The notes under the pieces are model-generated. The model was not told where the DNA came from and ran no database searches. It worked only from the letters and a program-made list of their open reading frames with translations. Source: an uncultured Succinivibrionaceae bacterium (lineage in GTDB: Bacteria; Pseudomonadota; Gammaproteobacteria; Enterobacterales; Succinivibrionaceae). Taken from it: 64,000 nucleotides of DNA. Made by a program: the position numbers and the translations under genes. Where the stretch lies: contig UQCV01000003.1 in the NCBI GenBank assembly GCA_900539665.1, positions 6,585 through 70,584 on the forward strand, given 5' to 3'. Shown here one piece after another: positions 45,634 through 54,527 of the stretch (positions are counted from its first letter, which is position 1; the number at the start of each line of letters is the position of its first letter).

Positions 45634-46575
45634 ATGAATGACGATCCGAGTATTTCAAATGTTTTTGCCCGTAATTGGCATGATTTCAAGGCGGCATATA
45701 ATTCACTGCTAGTCGTAAATTTTTTAAATACCTTGTTAATCATCGCTGTTATTGCGGTTAGCTTACTGATCCCACTTGTGTTTTACATTTTGATCCAAAA
45801 TGTCACAGTCTACACTGACAATATAAACATGGGGCGTAACGTTACCGTATATTTGGAGCCCAATGTTTCTGCGGAACAAGCTTCAGTTATTCGTGATACC
45901 TTTGCCCGTGATAAAAGAATCAAAGAAGTTGAGCTTATAACTGCAGATGATGCTTTAGCTGATTTCTCTCAAGCCTTGGGGCTTGAAAGCAATGAGATTT
46001 TAAGTGCGGAAAAAAATCCCTTACCTCACGTAATCGTAGTGACGCCTCAAGATGAATACACAACCGATGATTATCTCGAGCAGATGGCTAGTGAAATCAA
46101 AGCTAATCGGGAAGTAGCCATGGTGCAGCTTGATAAGCAATGGTTCAATCGATTACATAGCCTGATAGCCTTTTTGCATGCTTTGACTACAGTGGTTAGC
46201 GTTATTTTATTAATGTCAGTTCTGCTTACCATAATAAATAGCATTGCGGCTCGAGTAACAACACACCGTAACGAAATCGAGGTAATGAAGTTGGTTGGGG
46301 CAACTAATACGTATATTTGCCGCCCGTATTTTTACTTGGGGTTATGGTTTGGCATTTTAGGTAGTTTAGTTGCGGTTTGGCTGTCTTCCCTAGCGGTGGT
46401 TTTTTCGGAAAGCTTAGTTAACGGTATCGCGGAAGCTTATGACACGCATATAAGTTTACATGGACTTACTTTCGAAGAGATGTTGTTAGTAATTTTGGTC
46501 GCTTCAATTTTGGCGGCTTTGGTCTCAAGTTTTTGTGCTTATGAAAACATCGCAAAAATTGAACCAAGTGAATAA
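45634..46575 (+). CDS. ftsX: Cell division protein FtsX
   Basis: FtsX is the membrane partner of FtsE. The 313-residue protein has four membrane helices (about 28-53, 185-210, 235-255, 280-300) and a periplasmic domain between helices 1 and 2 with GRNVTVYLEPNVS. It is shorter than E. coli FtsX (352) mainly at the N-terminus. The start is two bases after ftsE. Confidence 0.95.
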   Translation: MNDDPSISNVFARNWHDFKAAYNSLLVVNFLNTLLIIAVIAVSLLIPLVFYILIQNVTVYTDNINMGRNVTVYLEPNVSAEQASVIRDTFARDKRIKEVELITADDALADFSQALGLESNEILSAEKNPLPHVIVVTPQDEYTTDDYLEQMASEIKANREVAMVQLDKQWFNRLHSLIAFLHALTTVVSVILLMSVLLTIINSIAARVTTHRNEIEVMKLVGATNTYICRPYFYLGLWFGILGSLVAVWLSSLAVVFSESLVNGIAEAYDTHISLHGLTFEEMLLVILVASILAALVSSFCAYENIAKIEPSE

Positions 46576-46708
46576 AAAAGAGTCCAAGCTTTTGAAAGAA
46601 CATAAATATTGAGCTCGCTTTTTAAGTGAAAAATGTCTATTATGATAGCTAAGAGGTATGTGAGTAGTTTACATGTATTATCTTAATTCGGTTCAAATGA
46701 TGGATTGA

Positions 46709-46717
46709 TGTTATAGT
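46709..46717 (+). promoter_or_regulatory. Candidate extended -10 promoter for rpoH
   Basis: TGTTATAGT lies 107 bases before the rpoH ATG, leaving a leader of about 100 bases that could fold over the start. No convincing sigma-32, sigma-E or second sigma-70 element was seen. Confidence 0.4.
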
Positions 46718-46823
46718 AGAAATGATTTGTCCGAAATATATAAAAAGAAAGAATATTACGGGTTAATAACAGATGGCATTTACTTATCTAAATGTCACTT
46801 GATTAAAGTAAGGCAGGTTAGCC

Positions 46824-47705
46824 ATGAATTACAATAACTCAGACGCTTATATGCTAGTCCCTGGTGACAACATTGATGGTTATATTAGAGCTATCAATAG
46901 CATTCCGCTTCTTACCGAAAAAGAAGAAATTGAATTAGCTACTAGATTAAAAGAAAGTGGTGATTTGGAAGCAGCGCGTAAATTAGTAATGTCTCACCTT
47001 AGATTTGTGGTTAGTATCGCACGTGGGTACGAAGGTTATGGTTTGCCACTAGCGGATCTCATTTCTGAAGGCACTGTTGGTTTAATGAAGGCTGTAAAGC
47101 GTTTTGACGTTACTCAAGGGGTGCGTCTAGCGGCTTTTGCAGTGCATTGGATTAAAGCTGAAATTCATGAATATGTAGTTAAGAATTGGCGTTTAGTTAA
47201 GGTTGCGACAACTAAGGCTCAGCGTAAGTTGTTCTTTAAATTACGTCAAAACAAGAAAAAGATCGGATGGTTCAATGCAGATGAACGCAAACAAGTAGCA
47301 GAAGATCTTGGGGTAACGGAAAACGATGTTGAAGAAATGGAAAGTCGTTTGACGGCGCAGGACGTTGCTTTTGATAACACTGCAGATGAAGAAGATAATC
47401 AATTAGTTCCTGCAAACTACTTAGTAGACAAAGGTTCTGATTTTGAAAAGGCCATGGAACAGTCTGATGACACTAGAATGACTGGACTTGCGCTCAATAA
47501 GGTTCTAGGTAAACTTGATGACCGTTCTTATTACATCATTAAGAGACGTTGGCTAGACAACGATAAAGCTACTTTGCAAGACTTAGCTTCAGAACTTCAT
47601 GTTTCTTTGGAACGTGTAAGACAACTCGAAAAGGCTGCTATGTCAAAGATGAAGGATATGTTAGCTAATAATGGGGTTGGCAAGGAATTAGCTGTAATCT
47701 ACTAA
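46824..47705 (+). CDS. rpoH: RNA polymerase heat-shock sigma factor (sigma-32)
   Basis: RpoH directs transcription of heat-shock genes. The 293-residue protein (E. coli 284) has sigma regions 2 (HLRFVVSIARGYEGYGLPLA, then VRLAAFAVHWIKAEI) and 4 (ERVRQLEKAAMSKMK), and the RpoH-box core QRKLFFKLRQ between them. It lies directly after ftsX, as in E. coli, with its own leader, and ends at a terminator. Confidence 0.97.
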   Translation: MNYNNSDAYMLVPGDNIDGYIRAINSIPLLTEKEEIELATRLKESGDLEAARKLVMSHLRFVVSIARGYEGYGLPLADLISEGTVGLMKAVKRFDVTQGVRLAAFAVHWIKAEIHEYVVKNWRLVKVATTKAQRKLFFKLRQNKKKIGWFNADERKQVAEDLGVTENDVEEMESRLTAQDVAFDNTADEEDNQLVPANYLVDKGSDFEKAMEQSDDTRMTGLALNKVLGKLDDRSYYIIKRRWLDNDKATLQDLASELHVSLERVRQLEKAAMSKMKDMLANNGVGKELAVIY

Positions 47706-47800
47706 CAAGACTTAAAGGGAGTAGCGTTTAGCAGCTCTAAAAACCACTAAATGCGGTAAGTAAAAACTCGCTAAGATGTAGATTATTTAGAGATTAATTT

Positions 47801-47836
47801 AAAAAGGGTTCGAATTTTTAACGAGCCCTTTTTTGT
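47801..47836 (+). terminator. Terminator after rpoH
   Basis: AAAAAGGGTTCG pairs with CGAGCCCTTTTT (one G-U) around an AT-rich loop and is followed by more T. The matching A-run on the other side lets it also serve the convergent DUF554 gene. Confidence 0.85.
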
Positions 47837-47859
47837 TGTTCTTTTTTTGGTTGTTAAAG

Positions 47860-48555
47860 CTAAATTATGCCGCTTATATGCCCAAGCCAGGCAATAATAG
47901 GAGCAATGATCAAAGCGGGCAAAAAATCAGTACTATTGATGGCCTTAAGGCGTAGGATGCTTAAACCAGAGGCTAAGATCATCACGGCCCCGCATAGCAG
48001 GATGTTTGAAATAATGTAGTCTGGGAGATACCCTTTAATTAGCAACGCTAATACATAGAAGAATCCCTGAAACAAAAAGAGCACAATAGCTGACAACATG
48101 ATCATATAACCGTAAGTAGAAGCTAAGGCCATCGAAGTTAATAAATCAAGGCAGGCATTAGTTAAAAGGAGGCTGTGATCGTTATTAAGGGCGCTTTTCA
48201 TGGGACCAAAGATAGATAAAGCCCCAATACAAAAAAGTAGCACCGCGGTAATTAAACCTGAGGCTAACTCGCCATTACCAGAGAGCTTGGTGGTTGCGCT
48301 ATTGATACGCTGGTGTAACCGTAAGAAGGTGCCAATTGAGACCCCGGCGGTTAAGCTAAGAATCATAACCACAGCGTTACCATTTTGCGCAAAAGCATCA
48401 ATGGCGCACTTAATACCGATCATTAAAGCACATAAGCCTAATGCTTCAAAGAGGCGCTCTTGTTGCACTGGGTTAAATCGATGGCGTATAGCACCGCCTA
48501 TTAGGCTTCCGGCGACGATGGCGCCGACGTTGACGATGGTGCCAAGCATATGCAT
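47860..48555 (-). CDS. DUF554-family membrane protein (YqgA-like)
   Basis: The 231-residue protein has about seven membrane segments, with the family's N-terminal GTIVNVGAIVAGSLIGG and later LCALMIGIKCAID. It resembles E. coli YqgA (235 residues) and Bacillus YdfK. The role is unknown; these are predicted inner-membrane proteins. It is the last gene of the minus-strand block, 125 bases after rapZ, in the region where npr would lie in E. coli. Confidence 0.85.
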   Translation of the reverse strand: MHMLGTIVNVGAIVAGSLIGGAIRHRFNPVQQERLFEALGLCALMIGIKCAIDAFAQNGNAVVMILSLTAGVSIGTFLRLHQRINSATTKLSGNGELASGLITAVLLFCIGALSIFGPMKSALNNDHSLLLTNACLDLLTSMALASTYGYMIMLSAIVLFLFQGFFYVLALLIKGYLPDYIISNILLCGAVMILASGLSILRLKAINSTDFLPALIIAPIIAWLGHISGII

Positions 48556-48680
48556 AAGGTTTTAATCCTCGTGTCGTTTAGGAGATGATAGTTTTAGTAA
48601 GCTAGCTCCAGTCTAATTTGGTCTAGATATAAGAATTTATAATCCCAAACTCACAATTGAAACGTATGGAGCGAGTTCAG

Positions 48681-49553
48681 CTAGGCCTTCTTCTCGCGTT
48701 TTTTGGTTGCTAAGTATAAGTGTTTAACGGTGACGCTTTTGCCCGCGGCTATAAAACGAGCAGCTAGTTCTTCAGCGATATATACGCTACGGTGTTGTCC
48801 CCCAGTGCAGCCGATAGCCACAGTGAGGTAGCTACGGTTATTGCGTTCTAGATATGGAAGCCAGTATGTGAGCATCGTGTCGATTTGCTGAATATATTGC
48901 TGCATTTCTGGGTAGTTGCGGAAAAAGGAAATAACTGGTTCATCAAGCCCAGTCAGAGATCTTAATTCCGGTACCCAATGTGGATTAGGGAGAAATCTAG
49001 CATCAAATACAAAGTCTGCGTCTTTGGCAATACCTCGTTTAAACCCAAATGATTCAAAAATGATATTTAAATTTTTTTCTTTGCGGCCAAGAACTAAGGT
49101 GTTAATTTGTTCTGACAGATCATGAATACTGTCATTTGAAGTATCGATTCTAACGTCAGCTAAAGCGGCAATAGGATCTAAAATTTCATGTTCCTTTTTA
49201 ATGCTTTCCGCTAAGGTCATATTTTGTTTCGCCAAAGGATGCAAGCGTCTTGTTTCTTCGTAACGTTTGATAAGCGTGCTGTCTTCGGCGTCTAAAAATA
49301 GGTTAATTACTTCGTTATTAGGGTCTTTCTTAATAGAGCGAATATATGGAATTAGAGTGTCTGGGCTTTCGGGAAAGTTACGAATATCAATGCTAACAGC
49401 CAGTAACTTATGTCTTGAGCGGCTAAGATTGATTAGCTCAGGTAAAAAAGTGACAGGAAGGTTATCTACACAGTAGTAGCCTAAATCTTCAAGTACGCGT
49501 AGAGCGATAGTTTTGCCAGCGCCACTACGTCCGCTGACGATAAATAGCTTCAT
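48681..49553 (-). CDS. rapZ: RNase adapter protein RapZ
   Basis: RapZ binds small RNAs such as GlmZ and directs RNase E, linking GlmS levels to the amino-sugar supply. From ATG 49553 it has 290 residues (E. coli 284), with Walker A VSGRSGAGKT at the start, CVDNLPVTFLPEL, the FLDAEDSTLIKRYEETRRLHPL segment, and IGCTGGQHRSVYIAEEL in the C-terminal domain. The open frame extends 20 residues further but those are not family-like. Confidence 0.95.
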   Translation of the reverse strand: MKLFIVSGRSGAGKTIALRVLEDLGYYCVDNLPVTFLPELINLSRSRHKLLAVSIDIRNFPESPDTLIPYIRSIKKDPNNEVINLFLDAEDSTLIKRYEETRRLHPLAKQNMTLAESIKKEHEILDPIAALADVRIDTSNDSIHDLSEQINTLVLGRKEKNLNIIFESFGFKRGIAKDADFVFDARFLPNPHWVPELRSLTGLDEPVISFFRNYPEMQQYIQQIDTMLTYWLPYLERNNRSYLTVAIGCTGGQHRSVYIAEELAARFIAAGKSVTVKHLYLATKKREKKA

Positions 49554-49705
49554 TCTAGGTTCCGTTTTTCGCAAATGTTGAATTACAAAAGCACCTAGCC
49601 CTTCATGGGGCATACTTCACGGGTGTTTTTGCCTTGATAGTGATAAAAGTACTAACGTACCTAATAAGCTGTATTGTAACGGAAAACTAATAATGTGGCG
49701 TTACT

Positions 49706-50224
49706 TTATGCGTTGTCGGCATTTTCGTCAGTGGATTTATCGTGTTCTGCGGTTGTTTCATCGTTGGCACAAAAAGCGATCACGGCATTATATACTTGGG
49801 TTTGAATGTCTTTAACTGATCTAATGAGACGACAATTGGTGCTATCGGCAAGGGTGGTACAGATTTTTTGGATTTGGGCTTCACCTGCGGTGGCAGTGTC
49901 TTTATGCAAAAATAACGCTAAAAAACAATCTGCATAGGTGTTGTCTAAATAGCTATAGTGCACAGGATGGGTGAGGATTACAAAAACCGCGGTTTCTGGA
50001 TATTGGTCTTCAATGAGAGCATGAGGCAAAGCAAAGCCATTAGCGACAAAGGTGGATCCAAGTTCTTCACGGGAATTAAGGCGTTTTAAAAGAAGATTTT
50101 CAGGGAGGCCAATAATATTAGCTGCTTGATTGGCAATAATCTCAAGCAGTCGTTTTTTACTAAAACAAAGGACAGGGCTTAAAACACTGTCCTTTGAGAG
50201 AATTTTACTTATCTGTAAAACCAT
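49706..50224 (-). CDS. ptsN: Nitrogen-PTS EIIA protein
   Basis: PtsN is the phosphoryl-acceptor of the nitrogen-related PTS, which regulates potassium and nitrogen functions. The 172-residue protein has the EIIA-2 fold, with the active-site His in VANGFALPHALIED. It is slightly longer than E. coli PtsN (163) through a charged tail. It follows hpf by 40 bases. The partner NPr gene is not present after rapZ. Confidence 0.93.
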   Translation of the reverse strand: MVLQISKILSKDSVLSPVLCFSKKRLLEIIANQAANIIGLPENLLLKRLNSREELGSTFVANGFALPHALIEDQYPETAVFVILTHPVHYSYLDNTYADCFLALFLHKDTATAGEAQIQKICTTLADSTNCRLIRSVKDIQTQVYNAVIAFCANDETTAEHDKSTDENADNA

Positions 50225-50264
50225 ATGATACTAGAATACTCTAGAATGAGACAGACCTAATTAA

Positions 50265-50549
50265 TTACTTGGTCATCTTTTCCTTGTGTTTTACGAGCTG
50301 GCGTTCGAGCTTGTCTACGAGAACATCGATGGCAGCATAGATGGTTTCGCCAACAGCGTCAGCATAAAGTTCGTCACCCTTAACAGAGATCTTAGCTTCA
50401 GCTTTCTTATCAAGGTTTTCCACAGCTAAAATAACGCTTACATTCTTGATGTAATCTTCAAGACGCTTTAAGTGGTCCATCTTTTCAGTAACGTAATTGC
50501 GCATTGAGTCGCTGACGTCCAAGTGACGACCGGTAATAGTAATCTGCAT
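50265..50549 (-). CDS. hpf: Ribosome hibernation promoting factor (short form)
   Basis: Hpf binds the decoding centre of idle ribosomes and promotes 100S dimers. From ATG 50549 it has 94 residues, the short gammaproteobacterial type (MQITITGRHLDVSDSMRNYV, YAAIDVLVDKLERQL). GGAGAG lies five bases before this ATG, which rules out the GTG two codons earlier. The 339-base upstream gap holds repeats that may control it. Confidence 0.95.
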   Translation of the reverse strand: MQITITGRHLDVSDSMRNYVTEKMDHLKRLEDYIKNVSVILAVENLDKKAEAKISVKGDELYADAVGETIYAAIDVLVDKLERQLVKHKEKMTK

Positions 50550-50586
50550 AAGCACTCTCCTCTTTTAAATGAGTATATATCGATGA

Positions 50587-50600
50587 GTAATCGTGATTAC
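50587..50600. repeat. 14-bp palindrome upstream of hpf
   Basis: GTAATC and GATTAC flank a two-base centre. It lies 38 bases before the hpf start, within the likely promoter or leader. The symmetric form suggests a dimeric regulator site, but none is identified. Confidence 0.5.
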
Positions 50601-50620
50601 TTCAAGCCCGTTATACTAAG

Positions 50621-50662
50621 GACATGGTTTAATATCATTACGACATGGTTTAATATCATTAC
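50621..50662. repeat. Exact 21-bp tandem duplication upstream of hpf
   Basis: The unit GACATGGTTTAATATCATTAC occurs twice with no mismatch and no gap (50621-50641 and 50642-50662). Both copies lie upstream of hpf and far after the rpoN stop. Twenty-one bases is two helical turns, so a protein bound to each copy would face the same side of the DNA. It may equally be a recent slippage event. Confidence 0.9.
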
Positions 50663-50888
50663 ATAATCAACCAGAAACCTTTGTACAACCAAAATCTTTC
50701 ATGAATTCATTCTAAAATTGTTATGTAGTAAATTCCAGCTAGAAATAAGCGAAAAGTGATTAATTACTGACTTTTGGTCGAAATTGTGCAAAATATAGCC
50801 AAATCGGCTTAAAAAAATGTAGATTGGGTCAAATTTTGCCGGAGGACTTTTCTTCGCTCCGGCTTAAGAAAGGAAGTTTTGAGCGATT

Positions 50889-52517
50889 TTATGAAATGCT
50901 CTTACGTTGACTAGATGATGGGATATTGAGGGATTCGCGGTATTTAGCGACGGTGCGACGAGCAACCATAATGCCTTTCGCTTTAAGCATATCGGCTAAT
51001 TGATTGTCGCTTAGTGGTTTGGTTGGATCTTCATCTTTAATTAGGTCTTTGATAAGAGATCTAATAGCGGTAGATGAGAATTCGCCCCCATTATCGGTGT
51101 TTACATGGCTAGAGAAGAAGTACTTAAGTTCAAATGTTCCTCTTGGAGTATGCATGTATTTTTCGGTAGTGACACGTGAAACGGTAGATTCATGCATCGA
51201 CACAGCTGTTGCGACATCGTTGAGCACCAATGGTTTCATTGCTTGTTCACCCTTTTCAAAGAAATCACTTTGCTGTTCGATAATGCAATTAGCAACTTTT
51301 AAGAGAGTTTCGTTACGCTTATTTAGGCTTTGGATAAACCAATTAGCTTCTTGCATGTGTGATTTAATATATTGGGTGTCTTGTGGGTTAGTTGCTGATT
51401 GACACAGTGAACTATAAGTCTCGTTGATTTTAAGCTTAGGTACCGCTGCTGGGTTTAATTCGGCAACCCAAACCCCATTGCGCTTAACCACGGTAATATC
51501 TGGAATGATAAATTCATTTTTATCGGTGATAATTGAGTTACCAGGGCGAGGCTCTAAACTTGTAATCACGGCAAATGCTTTTTTGAGCTCAGGTTCTTTG
51601 ATGCCTAATAGCTTTTGTAATTTGCGGTAGTCACGGGTTCCTAAAAGATCAATATGGTCTTCGATGATCTGTTTGGCTAATTGATTAGTTTTATCAGTCA
51701 GGTCGAATTGGTTGATTTGGATAAGCAAGCATTCTTTGATGGAACGAGCGGCCACCCCTACAGGGTCAAAATGCTGCACCAGCTTAAGTACTACTTCGAT
51801 CTCATCCATTTCGGCATCTGGATATTCGAGTGTAACAGCTTGGAGTAAGCCCTCGTTCGTTTCTTGAAGGTAACCAGATTCATCGATGGCATCGATAATT
51901 ACTTCGGCAATGTAACGATCGCGAGCTGTAAATGGAGAAACATTTAACTGCCATAAAAGATGTTCTTTAAGATCGTAGACAGTTTCCCCTTGGTACATTT
52001 CTCCTTCGCCATCAAAGCTACTTCTTGAAGCAGATTGTCCAGCAGAAAAGTTATCATTCCAAGTGTTGTCTTCAGCCGATGAAGTTGAGGCGTTAGTTGC
52101 GGAGCTATCGAAATCGGTACCATCACCAGAGTCACGGCTTTCAGCCATGGAGCCGGCCAAACCATAATCTTGTGGCATTGGCATGTCATTAGTTTCAGCG
52201 GTTGAAGCAGTGGCAGTAAGTGGAGTGGCAAATTGAGCATCGTCTGATGAAACGGTGCAATCGTTGTTGAACGGATTGAAGTCATCATCGGCTACTTGGC
52301 CCATGGTGGCGCGTTCTTCCATGGCATCTAAGGACTCAACGTGAGAATCTGACCCATTTTCATCAACTTCAAGTAAAGGATTTTTATCTAAGTTTTCTTG
52401 AATTTCAGCCTGCAATTCTGTGGTTGAAAGTTGCAAGAGTCGAATTGCCTGCTGAAGTTGAGGGGTCATGGCGAGCGTTTGGACCGCCGCGGTTCTTAAA
52501 TTAAGTCCTGTTTTCAT
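50889..52517 (-). CDS. rpoN: RNA polymerase sigma-54 factor
   Basis: RpoN directs enhancer-dependent transcription. I start at ATG 52517 (MKTGLNLRT), giving 542 residues; a frame from 52556 adds 13 residues that are not conserved. Region I (LAMTPQLQQAIRLLQLST) is intact. Region II is long, rich in Asp/Ser/Thr, at about 50-175. The core-binding domain, the HTH (MHESTVSRVTTEKYMHTPRG) and the RpoN box (VARRTVAKYRE) follow. E. coli RpoN has 477 residues; the surplus is mainly region II. Confidence 0.96.
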   Translation of the reverse strand: MKTGLNLRTAAVQTLAMTPQLQQAIRLLQLSTTELQAEIQENLDKNPLLEVDENGSDSHVESLDAMEERATMGQVADDDFNPFNNDCTVSSDDAQFATPLTATASTAETNDMPMPQDYGLAGSMAESRDSGDGTDFDSSATNASTSSAEDNTWNDNFSAGQSASRSSFDGEGEMYQGETVYDLKEHLLWQLNVSPFTARDRYIAEVIIDAIDESGYLQETNEGLLQAVTLEYPDAEMDEIEVVLKLVQHFDPVGVAARSIKECLLIQINQFDLTDKTNQLAKQIIEDHIDLLGTRDYRKLQKLLGIKEPELKKAFAVITSLEPRPGNSIITDKNEFIIPDITVVKRNGVWVAELNPAAVPKLKINETYSSLCQSATNPQDTQYIKSHMQEANWFIQSLNKRNETLLKVANCIIEQQSDFFEKGEQAMKPLVLNDVATAVSMHESTVSRVTTEKYMHTPRGTFELKYFFSSHVNTDNGGEFSSTAIRSLIKDLIKDEDPTKPLSDNQLADMLKAKGIMVARRTVAKYRESLNIPSSSQRKSIS

Positions 52518-52588
52518 AAAAATGCCGTTATTATTTCTCTGCCTAAGATGTGGCATATGCCGATACGAATTGTTCTACATTTGTTCGA

Positions 52589-53317
52589 TTATATAACGAA
52601 GTTTTCGCCTAAATACACCTTTCGTACCGTTTCATTTTGCAAAATTGTATCAGGGGCCCCATATGCAATCATATTGCCTTGGTTTACGATGTAGGCGCGT
52701 TGACAGACATCAAGAGTTTCTCGGACGTTATGGTCGGTGATGAGAACGCCGATGCCTCGATGGCTAAGCTGTTTAATAATTCCTTTAATTTCACCTACTG
52801 AAATTGGGTCAACCCCAGCAAATGGTTCATCTAAGAGAATGAATTGAGGATCGTTAGCTAAAGCGCGAGCTATTTCCACACGTCTACGTTCACCGCCAGA
52901 GAGACTCATCCCCGTGTTATTAGCAATATGCTCAATTCTAAATTCTTGCAGTAAGCTATGCATTTTATCTATACGATCTTGGCGAGATTTAATTTTATAG
53001 TTTAGTTCTAAAGCTCCATATAAATTCTCTTTGACGGAGAGCTTGCGCCAAATACTAGCTTCTTGAGGAAGATAACCAAGTCCTGCCATAGCGCGTTTAT
53101 CCATAGGCTTATGGGTAATTTCATTATCGTCGATAAAGACTTTACCACCATCAACTTTAACGATGCCCACGATCATGTAGAACGATGTTGTTTTTCCGGC
53201 GCCATTTGGTCCTAAAAGACCAACAATTTCGCCACTATTTACTTCCATGCTAACGTCATTGACAACGACACGGGATTTATATTGTTTAAAAAGATGCTCT
53301 GCTCGTAATTGAACCAT
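52589..53317 (-). CDS. lptB: LPS export ABC ATPase LptB
   Basis: LptB drives LPS extraction from the inner membrane through LptFG. From ATG 53317, which has GGAGAG ten bases upstream, it has 242 residues (E. coli 241): Walker A GPNGAGKTTSF, YLPQEASIWRKLSV, signature LSGGERRRVEIARAL, Walker B FILLDEPFAGVDP. An ATG at 53335 lacks a ribosome binding site. Confidence 0.97.
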   Translation of the reverse strand: MVQLRAEHLFKQYKSRVVVNDVSMEVNSGEIVGLLGPNGAGKTTSFYMIVGIVKVDGGKVFIDDNEITHKPMDKRAMAGLGYLPQEASIWRKLSVKENLYGALELNYKIKSRQDRIDKMHSLLQEFRIEHIANNTGMSLSGGERRRVEIARALANDPQFILLDEPFAGVDPISVGEIKGIIKQLSHRGIGVLITDHNVRETLDVCQRAYIVNQGNMIAYGAPDTILQNETVRKVYLGENFVI

Positions 53318-53377
53318 TTGGCTAAAGCTCTCCATGTGGTATGTAAAGGATCTTCCCTTAGGCCACGAAGTGTGAAT

Positions 53378-53947
53378 TTACTTCTGAGGCTGTTTTTTAT
53401 TATTCGGCTTAGAATCGTTAATTTGGGTCTTTAACTGTTCAGGAATAAATACAGTAGTTACACGATTTTGCGCATTTTGGCTAGTGCTCTTAGCTTCCAT
53501 GCGTTCCTTTTGAATATTATAGGTGATGCTGTCCCCTGATAATCTAGAGTCCTCTTGTTGAATGACGGCATTCTTTTCAATCGTGATGGTTTGTTGAAGC
53601 GGATAGTATGATAACTCCTCGCCTTTAGCGTGAATCATGCGCCCATTTTCCATTTTTTGTTGGAAAGTTGCAGGATGGCCGGTCGCTAAAATTTGTTTAA
53701 GTTGCCCATCAGGCTGTTGCTTGATAAACACTTTATCTGCGTTGATGAGAATAGTGCCTTGGGTGATTACCACTTTTTCTAGAAAAGTAATTTCATTTTT
53801 GGCAATTTCGGCAATTTGCTTGTTGGAAGTTACGGAAATCTGTTCCTCAAAGTCACTTTGTAAGGCATGGGCTGGTAAAGCAAACCAGCCCATGGTGGCA
53901 CACATTAGGCTACATGCTAGATTTCTTAGGCACATCATAGGTTGCAT
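53378..53947 (-). CDS. lptA: LPS transport periplasmic protein LptA
   Basis: LptA forms the periplasmic bridge for LPS. The 189-residue protein has a signal peptide (ending LPAHA, about residue 28) and the OstA-type beta-jellyroll core. GAGG lies nine bases before the ATG. Its start overlaps the end of lptC by 38 bases. The C-terminal tail is Lys/Asn/Gln-rich. Confidence 0.92.
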   Translation of the reverse strand: MQPMMCLRNLACSLMCATMGWFALPAHALQSDFEEQISVTSNKQIAEIAKNEITFLEKVVITQGTILINADKVFIKQQPDGQLKQILATGHPATFQQKMENGRMIHAKGEELSYYPLQQTITIEKNAVIQQEDSRLSGDSITYNIQKERMEAKSTSQNAQNRVTTVFIPEQLKTQINDSKPNNKKQPQK

Positions 53948-54527
53948 GACAGTTATCCTCTAATAAGTATTGTTGTGTTTCTAGATTACCAGTGACTTGG
54001 TTGCAAGTGTTGATTAATTGCTGTCCAGATAAGGTAATCTGTTCATTTGTTCTGATGTCTTGGGTGTTTAGATCATACTCGAGATAGCGAGCCGAAATAT
54101 CGGTAACGACAGCATCAAGTTTTGTCGTATGACCAACTACGTTACCTCTTAGGTTAAGGTTATCATTGACGTTGGCAATGCCATATTCAGAAGTTATGGT
54201 CCACTTTTCAAGACTACCTTGATTAAGCTTAGTACCATCAATAGCAGCATTGGCTGTGCGTTTAGGGTCAAGTTCTGGAAAATAAGTCATATGGGGATTG
54301 ACTAGATAACCTGTGGATAAATAATCGTAGTATTGTATTTCTGTAGCTGCAAGCTCACGGTACGGTTGCCCGAAACGGTTATATGTGGTGGCTTTCATAT
54401 TGGTGGCCACGTAAGTTGGCACAGATTCCATGTATTCATCAAGGGGCTCATCGTCGTTTATAGTAACCCAATGATAAAACATATAAGCACAAAGAATAAT
54501 GGAGAGAGCAAATACGAAGCGTAACAT
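53910..54527 (-). CDS. lptC: LPS export protein LptC
   Basis: LptC is the single-helix anchor that passes LPS from LptB2FG to LptA. From ATG 54527 it has 205 residues with one N-terminal membrane helix (about 4-20), then the beta-jellyroll domain. The ATG overlaps the kdsC stop (TGATG), so translation is coupled. The family is divergent; the call relies on this architecture and its place between kdsC and lptA. Confidence 0.9.
   Translation of the reverse strand: MLRFVFALSIILCAYMFYHWVTINDDEPLDEYMESVPTYVATNMKATTYNRFGQPYRELAATEIQYYDYLSTGYLVNPHMTYFPELDPKRTANAAIDGTKLNQGSLEKWTITSEYGIANVNDNLNLRGNVVGHTTKLDAVVTDISARYLEYDLNTQDIRTNEQITLSGQQLINTCNQVTGNLETQQYLLEDNCHATYDVPKKSSM

Larger units (their letters stand above)
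50550..50888. other. rpoN-hpf intergenic region
   Basis: This 339-base region has no gene. Besides the palindrome and the tandem repeat it holds a 7-bp inverted repeat at 50838-50863 (GCCGGAG with CTCCGGC) just after rpoN. That may be a weak terminator, though it lacks a good U-tract on the minus strand. A possible -10 for hpf (TATAAC on the minus strand) is next to the repeat, near 50613. Confidence 0.6.
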
